From the NCBI GenBank assembly GCA_029582155.1, contig CM055899.1:77825719-77889718 (forward strand): DNA of 64,000 bases. Reading direction: 5' to 3'. The notes under the pieces are model-generated. The model was given only the letters and a program-made list of their open reading frames with translations. It made no database searches and was not told the DNA's origin. Shown piece after piece: positions 1-12,500 of this stretch. The DNA is from Panopea generosa (taxonomy: Eukaryota; Mollusca; Bivalvia; Adapedonta; Hiatellidae). The position numbers and the translations under genes are program-made. Position 1 is the stretch's first letter; every line of letters starts with the position of its first letter.

Positions 1-299
1 GACATTAGAACCCATAATGATATCTGCATATTATCAAATTTAATTTATATGTGTAGTAAATAAAAAGTAACACTTAGTTTCGTGTAAAATAATATTTTAA
101 TTTCATGTAGTGAGCACTGAAGTGGATTGGTCATAAATGGTAAAGACGGGCCCTGTTCGATCAGTTGGTAGCATGTCTTACTGTCAATCCAGGTGTCATG
201 AGTTTGAATACCCGCCAGTAATCTACAACACATTCTCCGTGATGACTGATAAACGACTATCAGTCTCATTGACAATCGTCTCCTTCCACTGTTTCAAAA

Positions 300-412
300 G
301 AGTTATGGACAAGTCGTCCCAAAGACAACTCGTCCCACATTTTGAGACAAGTTTCGAGACAACTTGTCCCCTATTTAAAGACAACTCGTCCCATCAAAAG
401 ACAAGTCGTCCA
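300..412. repeat. Degenerate GACAA(G/C)TCGTCCC repeat inside a SINE
   Basis: Six or so imperfect copies of a 14-17 base motif (GACAAGTCGTCCC, GACAACTCGTCCC, GACAACTTGTCCC). It lies exactly where the SINE copy at 21.6 kb shows none, so it is an insertion or a local expansion. Confidence 0.6.
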
Positions 413-489
413 AATTTATTATTTCTTGTACCGTTTCAAACGGAAAATATATCAGTTAGTTGCGCAAATGAGTTTAACTGATCGCCTGT

Positions 490-655
490 TAACTATTACC
501 TAAAATGTATTTATTTCACTTTGATTTTGACACAAGTTATTATAACAAATCACGTTCAGTGTATTCCTGGGTTGAAACAGTACTAAGCATATACGGATAT
601 AGTGTCCGTCTCACACATAACCGTGGCGGAGGATCAAATCCACGACCCTCTGATC
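490..655 (-). mobile_element. tRNA-derived SINE (family A), nested in family B
   Basis: On the minus strand, GAGGGTCGTGGATTTGATCC followed by a body ending near ACCCAGGAATACAC aligns with the intact copy at 59141-59345. Flanks CTGATCGCCTGTTAAC and CTGATCGTCATTTAGC look like an aged target-site duplication of the host SINE. Confidence 0.55.
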
Positions 656-784
656 GTCATTTAGCTTTCGATGGCATAACAATTACGCTAAATATTCAAC
701 TCAACAATCAAATGGTAAGAGAAGAGTAAACATGTTCAGTGTTCAAGTGATATTATAATACATGTCAATTGAATTGTATTGTTG

Positions 785-885
785 GGTGTGTCTTGTCATT
801 TTCAACAACTGTTCGGTGCTGGCACACATGGGTATCATGCCGAGCTCAAGACCTTCTAGACAACTAGACCACCACATCGGTTTAT
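785..885 (-). mobile_element. Short, internally deleted SINE (family D)
   Basis: The minus strand has a tRNA-like head (GATGTGGTGGTCTAG) and a 3' end CAGTTGTTGAAAATGAC that matches GTTGTTGAAAGTGACGTCA of the longer copy at 62995-63306. The middle is missing. Confidence 0.4.
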
Positions 886-1093
886 ATTATGACAGGAAAC
901 AGCAGCAACATCATTTATAATCATATTACTTTTTCAATATGGATATATTTTATTAAGTAATTCACTGCGAAAACTTTGGAATTCATTTAGATACATTAAT
1001 TATTTTATTATAAACATGTATATATATATATATTCATTGTCGTGTTAAAATAAAGTACACGAGTAAGCGTTCCCCTTGATTTTCCATTTCTAG

Positions 1094-1154
1094 TTGTTAT
1101 AGAAGATGAAGAAGGAGAAAAAGAAGGAGAAGAAGAAGAAGAAAAGAAGAAGAC
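1094..1154. repeat. GAA-rich purine tract
   Basis: About 60 bases of imperfect GAA/GAAG repeats on the plus strand, just after a TA-rich stretch at 1018-1034. Low-complexity DNA. Confidence 0.85.
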
Positions 1155-1319
1155 TATACACAGTTTCTCATCAAACTACAATGTTGCAATAAAATGCATA
1201 TTTAAACACATTAACACCAAATGAGTTGAATGACTAACATGTACATATTTTAATATATAGACATAACTATCACTTCCGATACTATTATAATAATCCCACT
1301 TAAATGCAGGAAGGCGATG

Positions 1320-1547
1320 CTACGATAGCACGATGACACGGTGGTGATGGCACGATAGTATGATAGCACGATGGTGATGGTACGATCGTCATCGTGCTGT
1401 CGTGCCATCGCTTCATCACCATCGTGTCGTCGTGTCATCGCATCATCGTCATCGTGCTATCGTGTCATCATCGTCGTGTCATCATACCATCACCATCGTG
1501 CTATCGTACTATTGTGTCATCACCATAGTGTCATCGTGCTATCGTGG
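1320..1547. repeat. 67-bp inverted repeat within a TCATCG-type tandem repeat
   Basis: Arms at 1320-1386 and 1481-1547 are reverse complements at 60 of 67 positions, separated by 94 bases. Both arms and the spacer are made of degenerate CATCGTG / CACGATG units, so the tandem repeat changes strand at about 1386. The short ORFs seen across it are low-complexity readings. Confidence 0.85.
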
Positions 1548-3399
1548 ATTCGCGTATGCTTGTTGACAAAGCGATAGCACAATGGCCCTAACGGAACACC
1601 GTAGTAAACCGTCCTTCCCTGAACCGCAAAAACTCTGACTCTTATATTCAGGTTAACACCTATTTTAGAATGGTGTCCAATTCATGATTCATGAATAATA
1701 TTTCAATCATTGATTATAATTGTATCGTTCGTCTATTTATGATGAATTATCTTTTAAAACTTATATCTATATAATATTATATAATTAAAGCGAAAAATAT
1801 AGAATTGATTACCTCTTCTTCTAATAATTGCTTTAAACAGACATTTATGCTATATAAAAACGACATTATTTTGTCAGCTAAATCTAGATTAAGACCAGTA
1901 ATGCGCACGGCTCTGGAACGTGCGATGAACTCTGTCACGACTATTATCTATCGACAAGCAATTAACGGACGTTTTCACGTGTAAAAGAAATACTTCCCAG
2001 CAATCAGAATAGCTTTAAGTTCAAAACTGTCTTTAGACTGAGGAAAATATACATATATATAGTTGGCAGACAATGTAATATAGTATTACATGTAACTCTA
2101 CAGACGCATAAGCAAGGTGACATAGAATAATTACAACATAAAGTAAAAGAAGCTTTATTAGAAAACTATTATTCAATTGAAGCAAAATATAATAACATAC
2201 AAAACAATTTGTTATTCATATAATGAAATAATAAATAGTTTGTAAACATTTAACACTTCTTCAATTTGATTGCCAGTGGTAAGTCTAGTATATGGCCAAG
2301 AATATTTATTTTGGCTTTAATTAGGTATATACACACAGACATGCTTGAAAAAAATGCACGCCGAAAGTTCACGCACATACGCATACATGTCTGAATTTAA
2401 GTTTTTACACACAAAATACAAAACCATTTTACCAAAACACTGAATTATGTATTGAGAATAAATCCTTGCTCAATTTTATAAAAATATCTTGTTAAATCAT
2501 GTTTACTAGTGTAATTATTTGAAGCACCTAATAATTCTGGTTATACATCGAAACGAAAAAATATATAAACACATATATACACATGCTCAACAACTGTAAC
2601 AATTGCAACTATTCATTGTTTTAAACTGATATTGTACCGGAGACCTCTTGCTACAGATAAGTAAAGCAATTACTACACTAAGTAAACTATATCTAGTTGT
2701 AATAGACGAGTGTATTTAAATAAATTACAAAAATAATGTGTGTGATATTTGGTTCAAAGATATTGCTTAAAATTTCATATAACATACAGAGTACGTCAAT
2801 GGTTATGCTAACAATAAAACCTGATGAATCTTGATGACCTGCGGTATTTATTTTATGCCTTGGTACTATTTGTTATTTAGAACATATATCAATAATTGAA
2901 TGGATGTTATGGTAATTTCGATTGTAATAAATGCAGATAGCATAATATGTTTACGACATAAACATGGATCAAATAAAAAAAAATAAAGTATAAAAATCAA
3001 TATCTGACACGTGCGGTTTCGTAGAAGATTATGAAATTATTTCGACCTTTCACGATCGTTGTTTCGATTTTTTATCATTGCATTTCGACTTTCACCATCG
3101 TAATTTCGTTGTTTCGATTTTTTTAAATAACAGTTATGTCGCGATGTCGCCAGCGTGACATCTTACATATGACAAAAATAAACTCATTGTTGCAGATACA
3201 TACGTCGCAGGTGACCAGTGTTAGACAGTTATATCATATAATTAATTCTGATGTATAATATATCCGTGCTTTATAAACATATTCTATGGAGAAATATATT
3301 CATTAAATAGTATTGAACAATCACACTTGACAATAGGAAATTTTTACATAAAGTTCATTCACGATATAATTATTTACATTGCGATTATAAGTAAACACT
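1548..3399. other. Downstream flank of the large gene, no gene seen
   Basis: AT-rich DNA with no convincing coding text. It probably includes the 3' UTR of the minus-strand gene next to 3400. At 3020-3121 a stretch of about 45 bases with the wording TTTCGACTTTCAC is present twice in imperfect form. A minus-strand AATAAA at 2847-2852 is a weak polyadenylation candidate. Confidence 0.5.
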
Positions 3400-3550
3400 T
3401 TACACCGAAGTCACGTTGTAGTGGTCAGCCACATGTATTAGTTTAATTAATTCATAGTGTGATCTGAATTGTTCTTGGATTTGCTTGCACTGAATTTCTT
3501 CCTTGCCGCCATAGGCTTGACCAAATTTATACTTTTTCCGGAATCTATAT
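3400..3550 (-). CDS. Exon 18: cytoplasmic tail and stop codon
   Basis: 151 nt, residues 1951-2000. The phase-2 acceptor CTTTTACAG/ATATAG joins exon 17 to give [10 protein letters not shown], a basic stop-transfer cluster directly after the membrane helix, then about 40 more polar residues ending NVTSV and TAA at 3400-3402. The last four residues (VTSV, S/T-x-V-like: T-S-V) resemble a class I PDZ-binding end, which is only a suggestion. The closest AATAAA on this strand is about 550 nt further (2847-2852). Confidence 0.8.
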
Positions 3551-6500
3551 CTGTAAAAGAAATTGTATGTAATTGGAAAACGAAGATGCATTATAAATCA
3601 GAACACATTGATTTACCTTCTTTTTATTCTTGTATGGTATGTTGAGGTAGGGTTAATTTGGGTTGGGTCTTCCCCGACACCATACCTTTGACGGATAAAA
3701 ACGAACAGTTAAAGAGGAGTGAAACTGGAAAGAATGTATTGAAGATGTATTGAAGATGTATTGATATACTAAAAAATGTCATAATGCTTTTATAGATTTA
3801 TAAGAAACGCACTTGTGCATTGTGTAGTGACTGCGTATTTACATCAAACTTCATATGTATAAATCATACATAACATAGAGTATAAAGAACATATAGTATA
3901 GAGAACATAAAGTATAGAGAACATATAGTATAGAGAACATATAGGATAGAGAACATATAGTATAGAGAACATATAGGATAGAGAACATATAGTATAGAGA
4001 ATATATAGGATAGAGAACATATAGTATAGAGAACATATAGTATATAAACATATAATACAGAGACCAAATAGTATAAAGAAAATATTGTATAGAGAACATG
4101 TATTGAAGAGAACATAAAATATATAGAACACATAGAATACAGAACATTAAGTATAGATAAAATGTAGTATAGATAACATGTAGAATAGAAAACATACAGT
4201 ACAGATAACATACAGTATAGATAACATAAATTAGATAAAACATTAAGTATAGATAATATGTAGTATAGATAATATATGATATATATAACATACAGTATAG
4301 ATAACATATAGTATATACAGTACAGATAACATACAGTATAGATAACATATAGTAAAGATAACATACAGTATAGATAACATATTGCATAGTTAACATATAG
4401 TACAGATAACATACAGTATGGATAACATATTGCATAGATAACATATGATTAGGATATCATATAGTATAGATAACATAAAGTATAGATAGCATATAGTATA
4501 GATAACATATAGTATATATATCATGAATCGAAAACATATAATATAGAGAACATATTGTATAGATATCATAAATCGATAACATATAATATAGAGAACATAT
4601 TATATAGATATCATAAATCGATAACATATAATATGGAGAACATATATTGTATAGATAACATTTAATATATAGTTCATATAGTATATAGAACATATAGTAT
4701 AGAGATCATTAAGCATAGAGGACATATACAATAGAGAAGACAAAATAATTGGCTTACAATTTTTTTTCTTAATTACATACAAGTTTCATTCTTTTTCAAC
4801 TATCTTATTGTATATATGTTTTGTAAACAAAGTGCAGATAACGTATACTATAGAATGTGAAACAATATAAGGTATTTTGTTTGTGACTGACCCGTTACAT
4901 ATATAAGCGTTGTCGGTTGTATAAATAGTGGGCGAAACATTTTTGCATGGCATGGCATGGCAGGGCATGGCGTGGTATGGTATGGTATGGTATAGTACGT
5001 TTATGTTTTGTCTGCATTCTATGGAAATCTGCTGACTCTCCACAGAAAAATAGTTGACCACCACGTAACCGCTCTCGTTCAATTAAAATACATGAGATAT
5101 TATTTAATCCTTTTGACTTGTCATTCAGCAAAGGCTGCATGAGGAATGAAAAGTGTTTAAATTTAACCATTACCAAACATTTTTAAAATATAATTACTTG
5201 CACGTTGCATGTATGTTTCATTAAAAGTAATTATTGAACTGATTGTATTTGATATTATGTATGTTTCAAATAATCATAGTATTTCACGAAAAACATAGGC
5301 GTAAATATTGTTTAATGTTTTTTTAAGGCTATTGTCAACCCATTGCATGTTATATATGAAAGTTTTGTTCGAGGAAGGCCTTAGGTTCAATCCGAGTAGA
5401 TTCACTGTCTGCAAATATCTCATGAGACGATGCTTTAGACCACTCGGCCACGGACGGCCCTATATTTTATTTTTAAATCGTTTAATAGAAAATATCTTAA
5501 GCAATGATACACATATCCAGAAATGAGTATAGTAGATGAAAACATGACATATACATGGAGAAACGTCGGAAGTTATAAATGATATAAATATGTATTCCAC
5601 CTGAGACAAGCCCTGCAGACAACCACGGCCACCACAGCAACAACAAACACAGACGATACAGTTGATGCTAACACCACTGCCAGATTGACTGATTCTACAA
5701 AAGATTAAAAAGAAATGTTTTAAATAAATCATTTTAAACATGAAATTAGCATTATGCTTCTCAGCCTGTGATATTGAAGGGTCATGCACTTAAATAGTCT
5801 ATTACAGTTCCTGATATCAGATACCCGAATCAGGACCCGATTAAATAATCTTAACAAAAAAAGCATAGAATTCTATGCCAGTCCCACAATTTATAGTATT
5901 TAACGCTTTTCATAAGTTGACGTCATTCATCTTTCGCTGAAGCAATTGACCAACAATCAACGCGCACTAACCTCACTGCTAGGTAACGGACCAAAGTGGG
6001 GAGGCCTGGTCCGTTCAACAGTCTGCACTTTTAAATATCTACATACAAAATGAAATATCAACTTGTTATTGCTAAAGAACTATCCAATTATTGAAATATT
6101 ATTGTTTCAGTGTTTAATAAGATACAAAGAATGTGTTAATACATGCATAACAGTGACATGTTCTTTGTAGATATTGCTATTACTTGTGCCGAAGTAAAGA
6201 TTATACCACTTGGCATTAAGATAATATATGTATATTTTGTTTAAATGATGCTTAACGACATTTTCAACACATTTCGTGTATATAACATATCCACTGTCCT
6301 TACGCTTGTAAGTTGCTACTTTATTTCATAAAGGTTTCGGAGCGAGCCGAACTCGAATCAATAACCTTAGCGGTATAAAGAAAGTGATCCTGAGACGGCG
6401 CCTTATACCACTCGGTCACGGTAATTGTAATACTCGTACTTTAATAATAATATGGAATACCTTCTGGCTTATCGATCTTTCGATCGTTTGATTCAGTCTC

Positions 6501-9500
6501 GGTATCGGTGTCCAGTGTGTTCAAGGACGATAAAATAGGTTCATCCTCGTCTAAAATAAATAAACATAAATACTGGCATATCATTAGCATTAAATATTTC
6601 CATCGCAAATCAGAATTGCCTTGATATGTATGCTATTATAATTGTAACAAGAGCTTTCATAGGACAAGGTAAATAATTTATTTTCGGTTTTCGTTTGTTC
6701 AGCTGTTACCATAAAGATAACTGCTGCGTCCTTAATAACTTTTATATAACATAAACAGCCAACCCTCAGCATTGATATCAGTACCTGACCTAAATGACAT
6801 TGACACATTTAAGTCACGTGTCCTTAAACCGAAATAAGCTGTCATCTCGACGCACGCTAACGTTACATATGGTATTGAAGTAAATCAGTTGCTTTTGTCT
6901 TAAAGTGTATCTAACTAAATCTGTTGTACATAATTGATCCCTGTGACCTTGACTTTTTAATCTACAAGTTCGTACGCTATATACAGTAGGTTATTTATAT
7001 ACATTTCTTGACCAAGTGAAATTATTGGGCCAACAAATCTATAAAGACTATAAAGGCATAATTTTAATTAAAGATGCAGTTGAAGAAGGTTCCATGTATT
7101 TGACTGATGTCATTCAAAAGAATATATAAAGGTCTCCGTTTTACATTAAATAAAAATGGAACCTTATTTACTCACTATGAAACACAAACTATTCTTTAAT
7201 GTTTATATAAAATGATTTTCTTACGCAGAAAACAATTAACCGGAAATATACCGAACAAATTGGTATTTTATATAGTCTCCATAAAAAACGTTTGATTATA
7301 ATCGTTTCATACAAATAAAAATAATGTTATGAGAAGCGAACTACTGTTCATTTTAAAATTAATGAGGAGTATGTAACATTGTTAACAGAGTAATAAACTT
7401 ACCTGTGACATTGACATGTGCATCATCTAATGTCAGGTTAGCCACGACATTTCCAGCTACACACCTGTATCTCCTAGCGTCGTCATCTGTGACATTATAT
7501 ATAGTTAACACCATGTCATGCTGCCCTGGTATATATTCATCGTCTTTGTACCACCAGAATGTAGGTTCCGGATCTGCCGTGACGTTGCACACGAATACAG
7601 CACTGCTTCCACGTGTTATTGTTTGGTTGGAAAGAGGAGAAAGGATGCTAGGGGCTTCGGAACAAAAGACAACGGATTCCTCAAGAAATTGAAGTTGATC
7701 TCCTATTAGACTGGTCAAATTATATACCATTGGGATTTTGTGGGAGGAGTTTCCTGTCAAATCGAGAAATAAAGTTTCAACCGTGTTTATTCCAGTCAGA
7801 ATATCCGATGTGTTTGCCAAGGTTTCTGCAACAAACAGTTCATACAGCGTTGCTATTGAGTAATGCGCACAGTCAAGGAAAGAAACGCAAAGGCTCTCCT
7901 CAAAATAGTCTGCAGAGACGTTTTCCATTGCAAGAAGCCATTGATCAGTTATTTTAAACTCTTCGATGGTGTTAGATTGTAATTTTATATTCGACTTGAC
8001 AGTGCTCGACATTGAATGAATCTCAGAAAGAAGAGGATCGTTGGCAAGAGTGAGTTTTGCATCCGCCAGTGTTGAATTGAGATCAGCTATACTGATGTTG
8101 TAGTCCTGCATTGCCACATCTGCATTTATGCCTGTTCCTTCAAGGGTAAAACTGTCACGAATTGTGTATAAGTTGAATCCATTTAATTGGTCATGTAAAT
8201 CTGATATGTTTCCTAACATAACATTTGTATCTTCTGCAATTCCAAATAGAGCGCCATTAGCCTCATTTAAAAATGAAAACACATTCTGGAATCTAGCACA
8301 TTTTTCTTTAAATATTTCTACTCTGTTTTCATAGTCCCCGCCGCCTGTATAATTTTTGAAACCGGTCGTTTGCGAAACAATATCAATTGTTTCATTCAGA
8401 TATTCATTTAAATTATCAATTTCAATTTCAGATTCCCTCGACATACGAATATATCTGTGAGTTTTTGTCAAAGCTTCAAGCATTATTTCTCTCTTTCTTC
8501 GTCCGGTAAACAGGTTGCCAATCGATTCCAATAAAACTGAGATTGTAGTTTTCGCAGCTTGCCACATCGTTTGAAGAGTGTTTTGGAAATTAATTTTCAA
8601 ACGGAATGTTTTCCAACCTATGTGAAATACATTTACATCACACGAAACATCAAAAATAGGCAAATCCCTGGTGGACATTTCAATATCGAAACCGCAATTT
8701 TTTACATCAATCAAACTCTGCAATCCATATTTTATTACCTGTTCAAATATATAAAATCTGACTTTCTCAACAATCTTGACACCTTCTAAAGCAAATTTCG
8801 CCACCTCTAAAACACTCTTTTCTCCTTCCAAAGAGACTTGTGCAATATCCATTAACCCGACAGCTATGTCTAAAACAAATCGTGACTTGTCAACAACAAC
8901 TTCAGCAGCAGACACTGCCGCCTTTGCAACATCAAGAGCCAACATTGGAACCCTAACAAACAATTTCGCTGCCCCAAGGGCAATATACGCAATGCCTCTT
9001 ACTGCTCTACAGGCGAGATTTGCTACAACACATATAGGGTTTGGAACCGATATCATGCAACTCGTCCAGTGACAACACGGATATGGTATGTTAACAAACC
9101 AAACCCTTTTGTGACACAAATGACACTTAAGACCAGGGATGCAAACTTTACTACATGTTTTGATTCTACACAGGTTATCCACGTTCCGTTGAGCCTCGTT
9201 TAACTTCTGAATTGCCTTTTCAAAGGGTCCCTTTGCTTCTTCAAGTTTGTCTTTAACATGTTCGAGAGCATTTACTGCATTGTCAAAGTGTACATTGGCA
9301 CTTCTCACTACATCTTTCTTCTCTTCCAACCAGTCTTGCGCTGATGACATACCGTTTTGTGCTTTAGTCAAAGCTTGCTGTGCCTGTGTGATTCGTTTGT
9401 TGGCATTGTCGCCTCTTGTTCTCAGTATTTTTCGCAAGCCATCCAAATAACTGTCTTGGAATGAATCGTCTTCTCCAGCATTAGCTACAAATTTGCCTTG

Positions 9501-12500
9501 GACACGAAATAATGTTATCTCATGCACTTTCTTATCATGGTTTGCTGAAACTTTTATTTGAGCCTTAAATGTGTTCCATACAGTTCCCTCTATGTAGAAA
9601 TACAGTCCGTTGTTATTGATAAATAAATCTGTGCTTGAATCGATACCGAGCATTGACGCTTGTGCATGTATTTGATAAACAAAATTCATTGGTGCATCAA
9701 CACTTAATGCCATACCAACACCATCACCAACATCCAAACGTAAAAACAAAGCCAATCGCACAGTTGTAGATACGACAAAATATATCCTTGTTGCTTTCTT
9801 ACCTTCGAATATTTTATAAACATCTTTAAATTTCCCACAAGAACCTAAACTGTCTACAGAATGGACCATTTCTAATTCAACTCCAGCCAGTTTATGACCT
9901 AATATATCAAGGGATGCCGTAAATTTCAGACCAAATCCCTCATAATTTTGAATAGAAGAGTAAACTTGATCACCAAGCTTAACAATACATGATTTTATGT
10001 TTTGTTTTATCAAATTTAATTTATTTCTCAACAATTCCGTAAAATTATATTTCGTTACTCTTGCGTTAAATTCTATTGAGACAATAAACTTTTCAGCATC
10101 TGATTCAATCTTTTTCCAGCCGTTTTCCCAGATGTCAACAACATCTTCTATGATTTGATCCAATTTGAACTTTGCTAAATGTTCTAGCGAAGATACAATG
10201 AGATTACCAAAGTTAGCCGCCGTTTCCATCAGATCATTCATCATTATTACTGATTCACCGGCAAGCAATATACTATATCTCTCTATAGTCACCAGCGTAA
10301 TGTTCACAAAATCCGTAATTAATTTATCCAGTTTCATTATATCATGAAAAATATCAATATTAGTTTTGCTTGTAATTTTGGAATCGGGATCCGTTGTAAA
10401 AAATGCATCTACTTTTGCATTTAAATCGATTACCCAGTCTTTCAGAATTGGAACATCATGAAAAGGATTGACATCGGCCATGAAAGACAGGAACAAGCCG
10501 GGCGGATTTGCTGTCGTACCACACCATTGTCTCGAAATATTTCCTAAAGTGAAGTATGTCTTCTATCAGAGGTTAATTCTTAAACATTTTTGTAGTCAAA
10601 AGTTACGTATATCAATTTTCAAAGAATGACTATTTTAACTTAGATGAAGAAAAGACAAATGTATGATTGAGTGTTTGAAATCGTTTTATGAAGTAATATC
10701 CGAAACAAAATGTATGATAAGCGTGCGCACCTTGCTACAATGCAAACCAAGTACACAAGACCATGGAATCGACCAACTCAATAGAATGGCTTCAACCATG
10801 GCTTATATACAACGGTCTAACAGGTTACACATCTGGACTGAATGAATACTTTATATACATGAACTGATAGCTTTTTACGAGTAGAATCCAGTTAAGAATT
10901 CACACGCTACAAAAAAAACGCAACAACGGTATAAATAGGTAAACAAGTGTACGTGTTCTGGGTGGTCATGCCTTTGACGCTGCATCAAGAGATACACTAA
11001 ATATTACTGTGATTTTGAAATTGTTAAATACTTTCGAATTTTATCGTTGAAACATTTTATAGTGACAGGTTAACATTAATAGTAACTATAATGGGTGATT
11101 ATAATGTTCATATCTTGCACTCGTCAAGTAAAGGAAAGATATTTTATCTGAAATCATTATACATTGTATAACGGTCGTATAACATCTTAAAATCTACAAA
11201 CAACAAAATATGTAAAATTAGACATATGCAAACATATGGTAGAACGTTAATGTGTCTACAATACAAAAATGGTACAATTACTTTATTCCTTATAACATAT
11301 TGACTTCAGGTAGTTAATAAGTGTATCAAGTGGAAAACATTCAACAAGCTCTTTATGTATTCAATTGTTCGACCATTAACGTACATGTATCAAAAATATA
11401 TCTCAAGTTCTAACGTAAAGATAAATACGAGTAAACACATACCACCTAGTGATGCGTATGCATCTAGACTGACGCTAGCAATAGTTCCAAAGTCGATGGA
11501 ACGTTTTGTACCAAACAGCATAAATTTTATATTTAGATGAGTTGAAGACCTGAACTTGAAAAGGACATCCCACTCGTCCATAAATAGATTTTTCAACAGC
11601 TGAAATGCACAAAAAACATTGCCTAGTATGTTGAGACCGTATTCAGACCCCGATACTTTATGTCATCAATACTGGAATCAGTCATCGTTGAATATATTAT
11701 TTATCAAGCATGTTATAAAACATAATAATAGTAAGTGATTATGAATCATTTTTAAATTGTCGTACAGGAGACAAAGCATATAAAGGAAACATCTATCAGA
11801 ACAGTATACATGTAAGTATTTATGTGTACATGTTTTAATTGGATTTTAAGTCATTTTCAACATATTTCAGGTTATTTATGGCATATCCTGATTTATAAGT
11901 GGAGGAAGACCTCACAATGAATCTGAGCAAAACCACCGTCATTCCGCAAGTAACGGGCACAATTCCTGATTTATTAGTGGAGGAAGACCTCACAATGAAT
12001 CTGAGCAAAATCACCGTCATCAGCAAGTAACGGGCACAATTTCTGATTTATAAGTGGAGGGAGACCTCACAATGAATCTGCGCAAAACCACCGTCATTCT
12101 GCAAGTAACGGACACAATTCCTGATTTATTAGTGGAGGAAGACCTCACAGTGAATCTGAGCAAAACCACCGTCATTCCGCAAGTAACGGACACAATTTCT
12201 GATTTATTATTGGAGGAAGAACTCACAATGAATCTGAGCAAAATCACCGTCATCAGCAAGTATCGGGCACAATTCCTGATTTATAAGTGGAGGAAGACCT
12301 CACAATGAATCTGAGCAAAATCACCGTCATCAGCAAGTAACGGGCACAATTTCTGATTTATAAGTGGAGGGAGACCTCACAATGAATCTGCACAAAACCA
12401 CCGTCATTCTGCAAGTAACGGACACAATTCCTGATTTATTAGTGGAGGAAGACCTCACAGTGAATCTGAGCAAAACCACCGTCATTCCGCAAGTAACGGA

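Larger units (their letters stand above)
137..711 (+). mobile_element. tRNA-derived SINE (family B) split by insertions
   Basis: The left part (about 144-289) has tRNA-like boxes (CGATCAGTTGGTAGCATG; GAGTTTGAATACC) and matches, with divergence, the copy at 21541-21825. The body is interrupted at 300-410 by a short tandem repeat (AGACAACTCGTCCC-like) and at about 490-655 by a minus-strand family-A SINE. The tail resumes at about 656-711 (GATGGCATAACAATTACGCT). Confidence 0.6.

Noticed and set aside
3844..4693. Long minus-strand ORFs rich in Tyr, Leu, Ile and Cys
   Set aside because: They are three-frame readings of the 16-bp minisatellite; all frames are open, with no domain text.
4895..5176. 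Minus ORFs with [14 protein letters not shown] text
   Set aside because: Produced by the CATGG/TATGG pentanucleotide repeat.
6590..6808. Possible extra exon between the Ig and linker exons
   Set aside because: No acceptor/donor pair of matching phase and no domain text; exons 15 and 16 join directly in phase 1.
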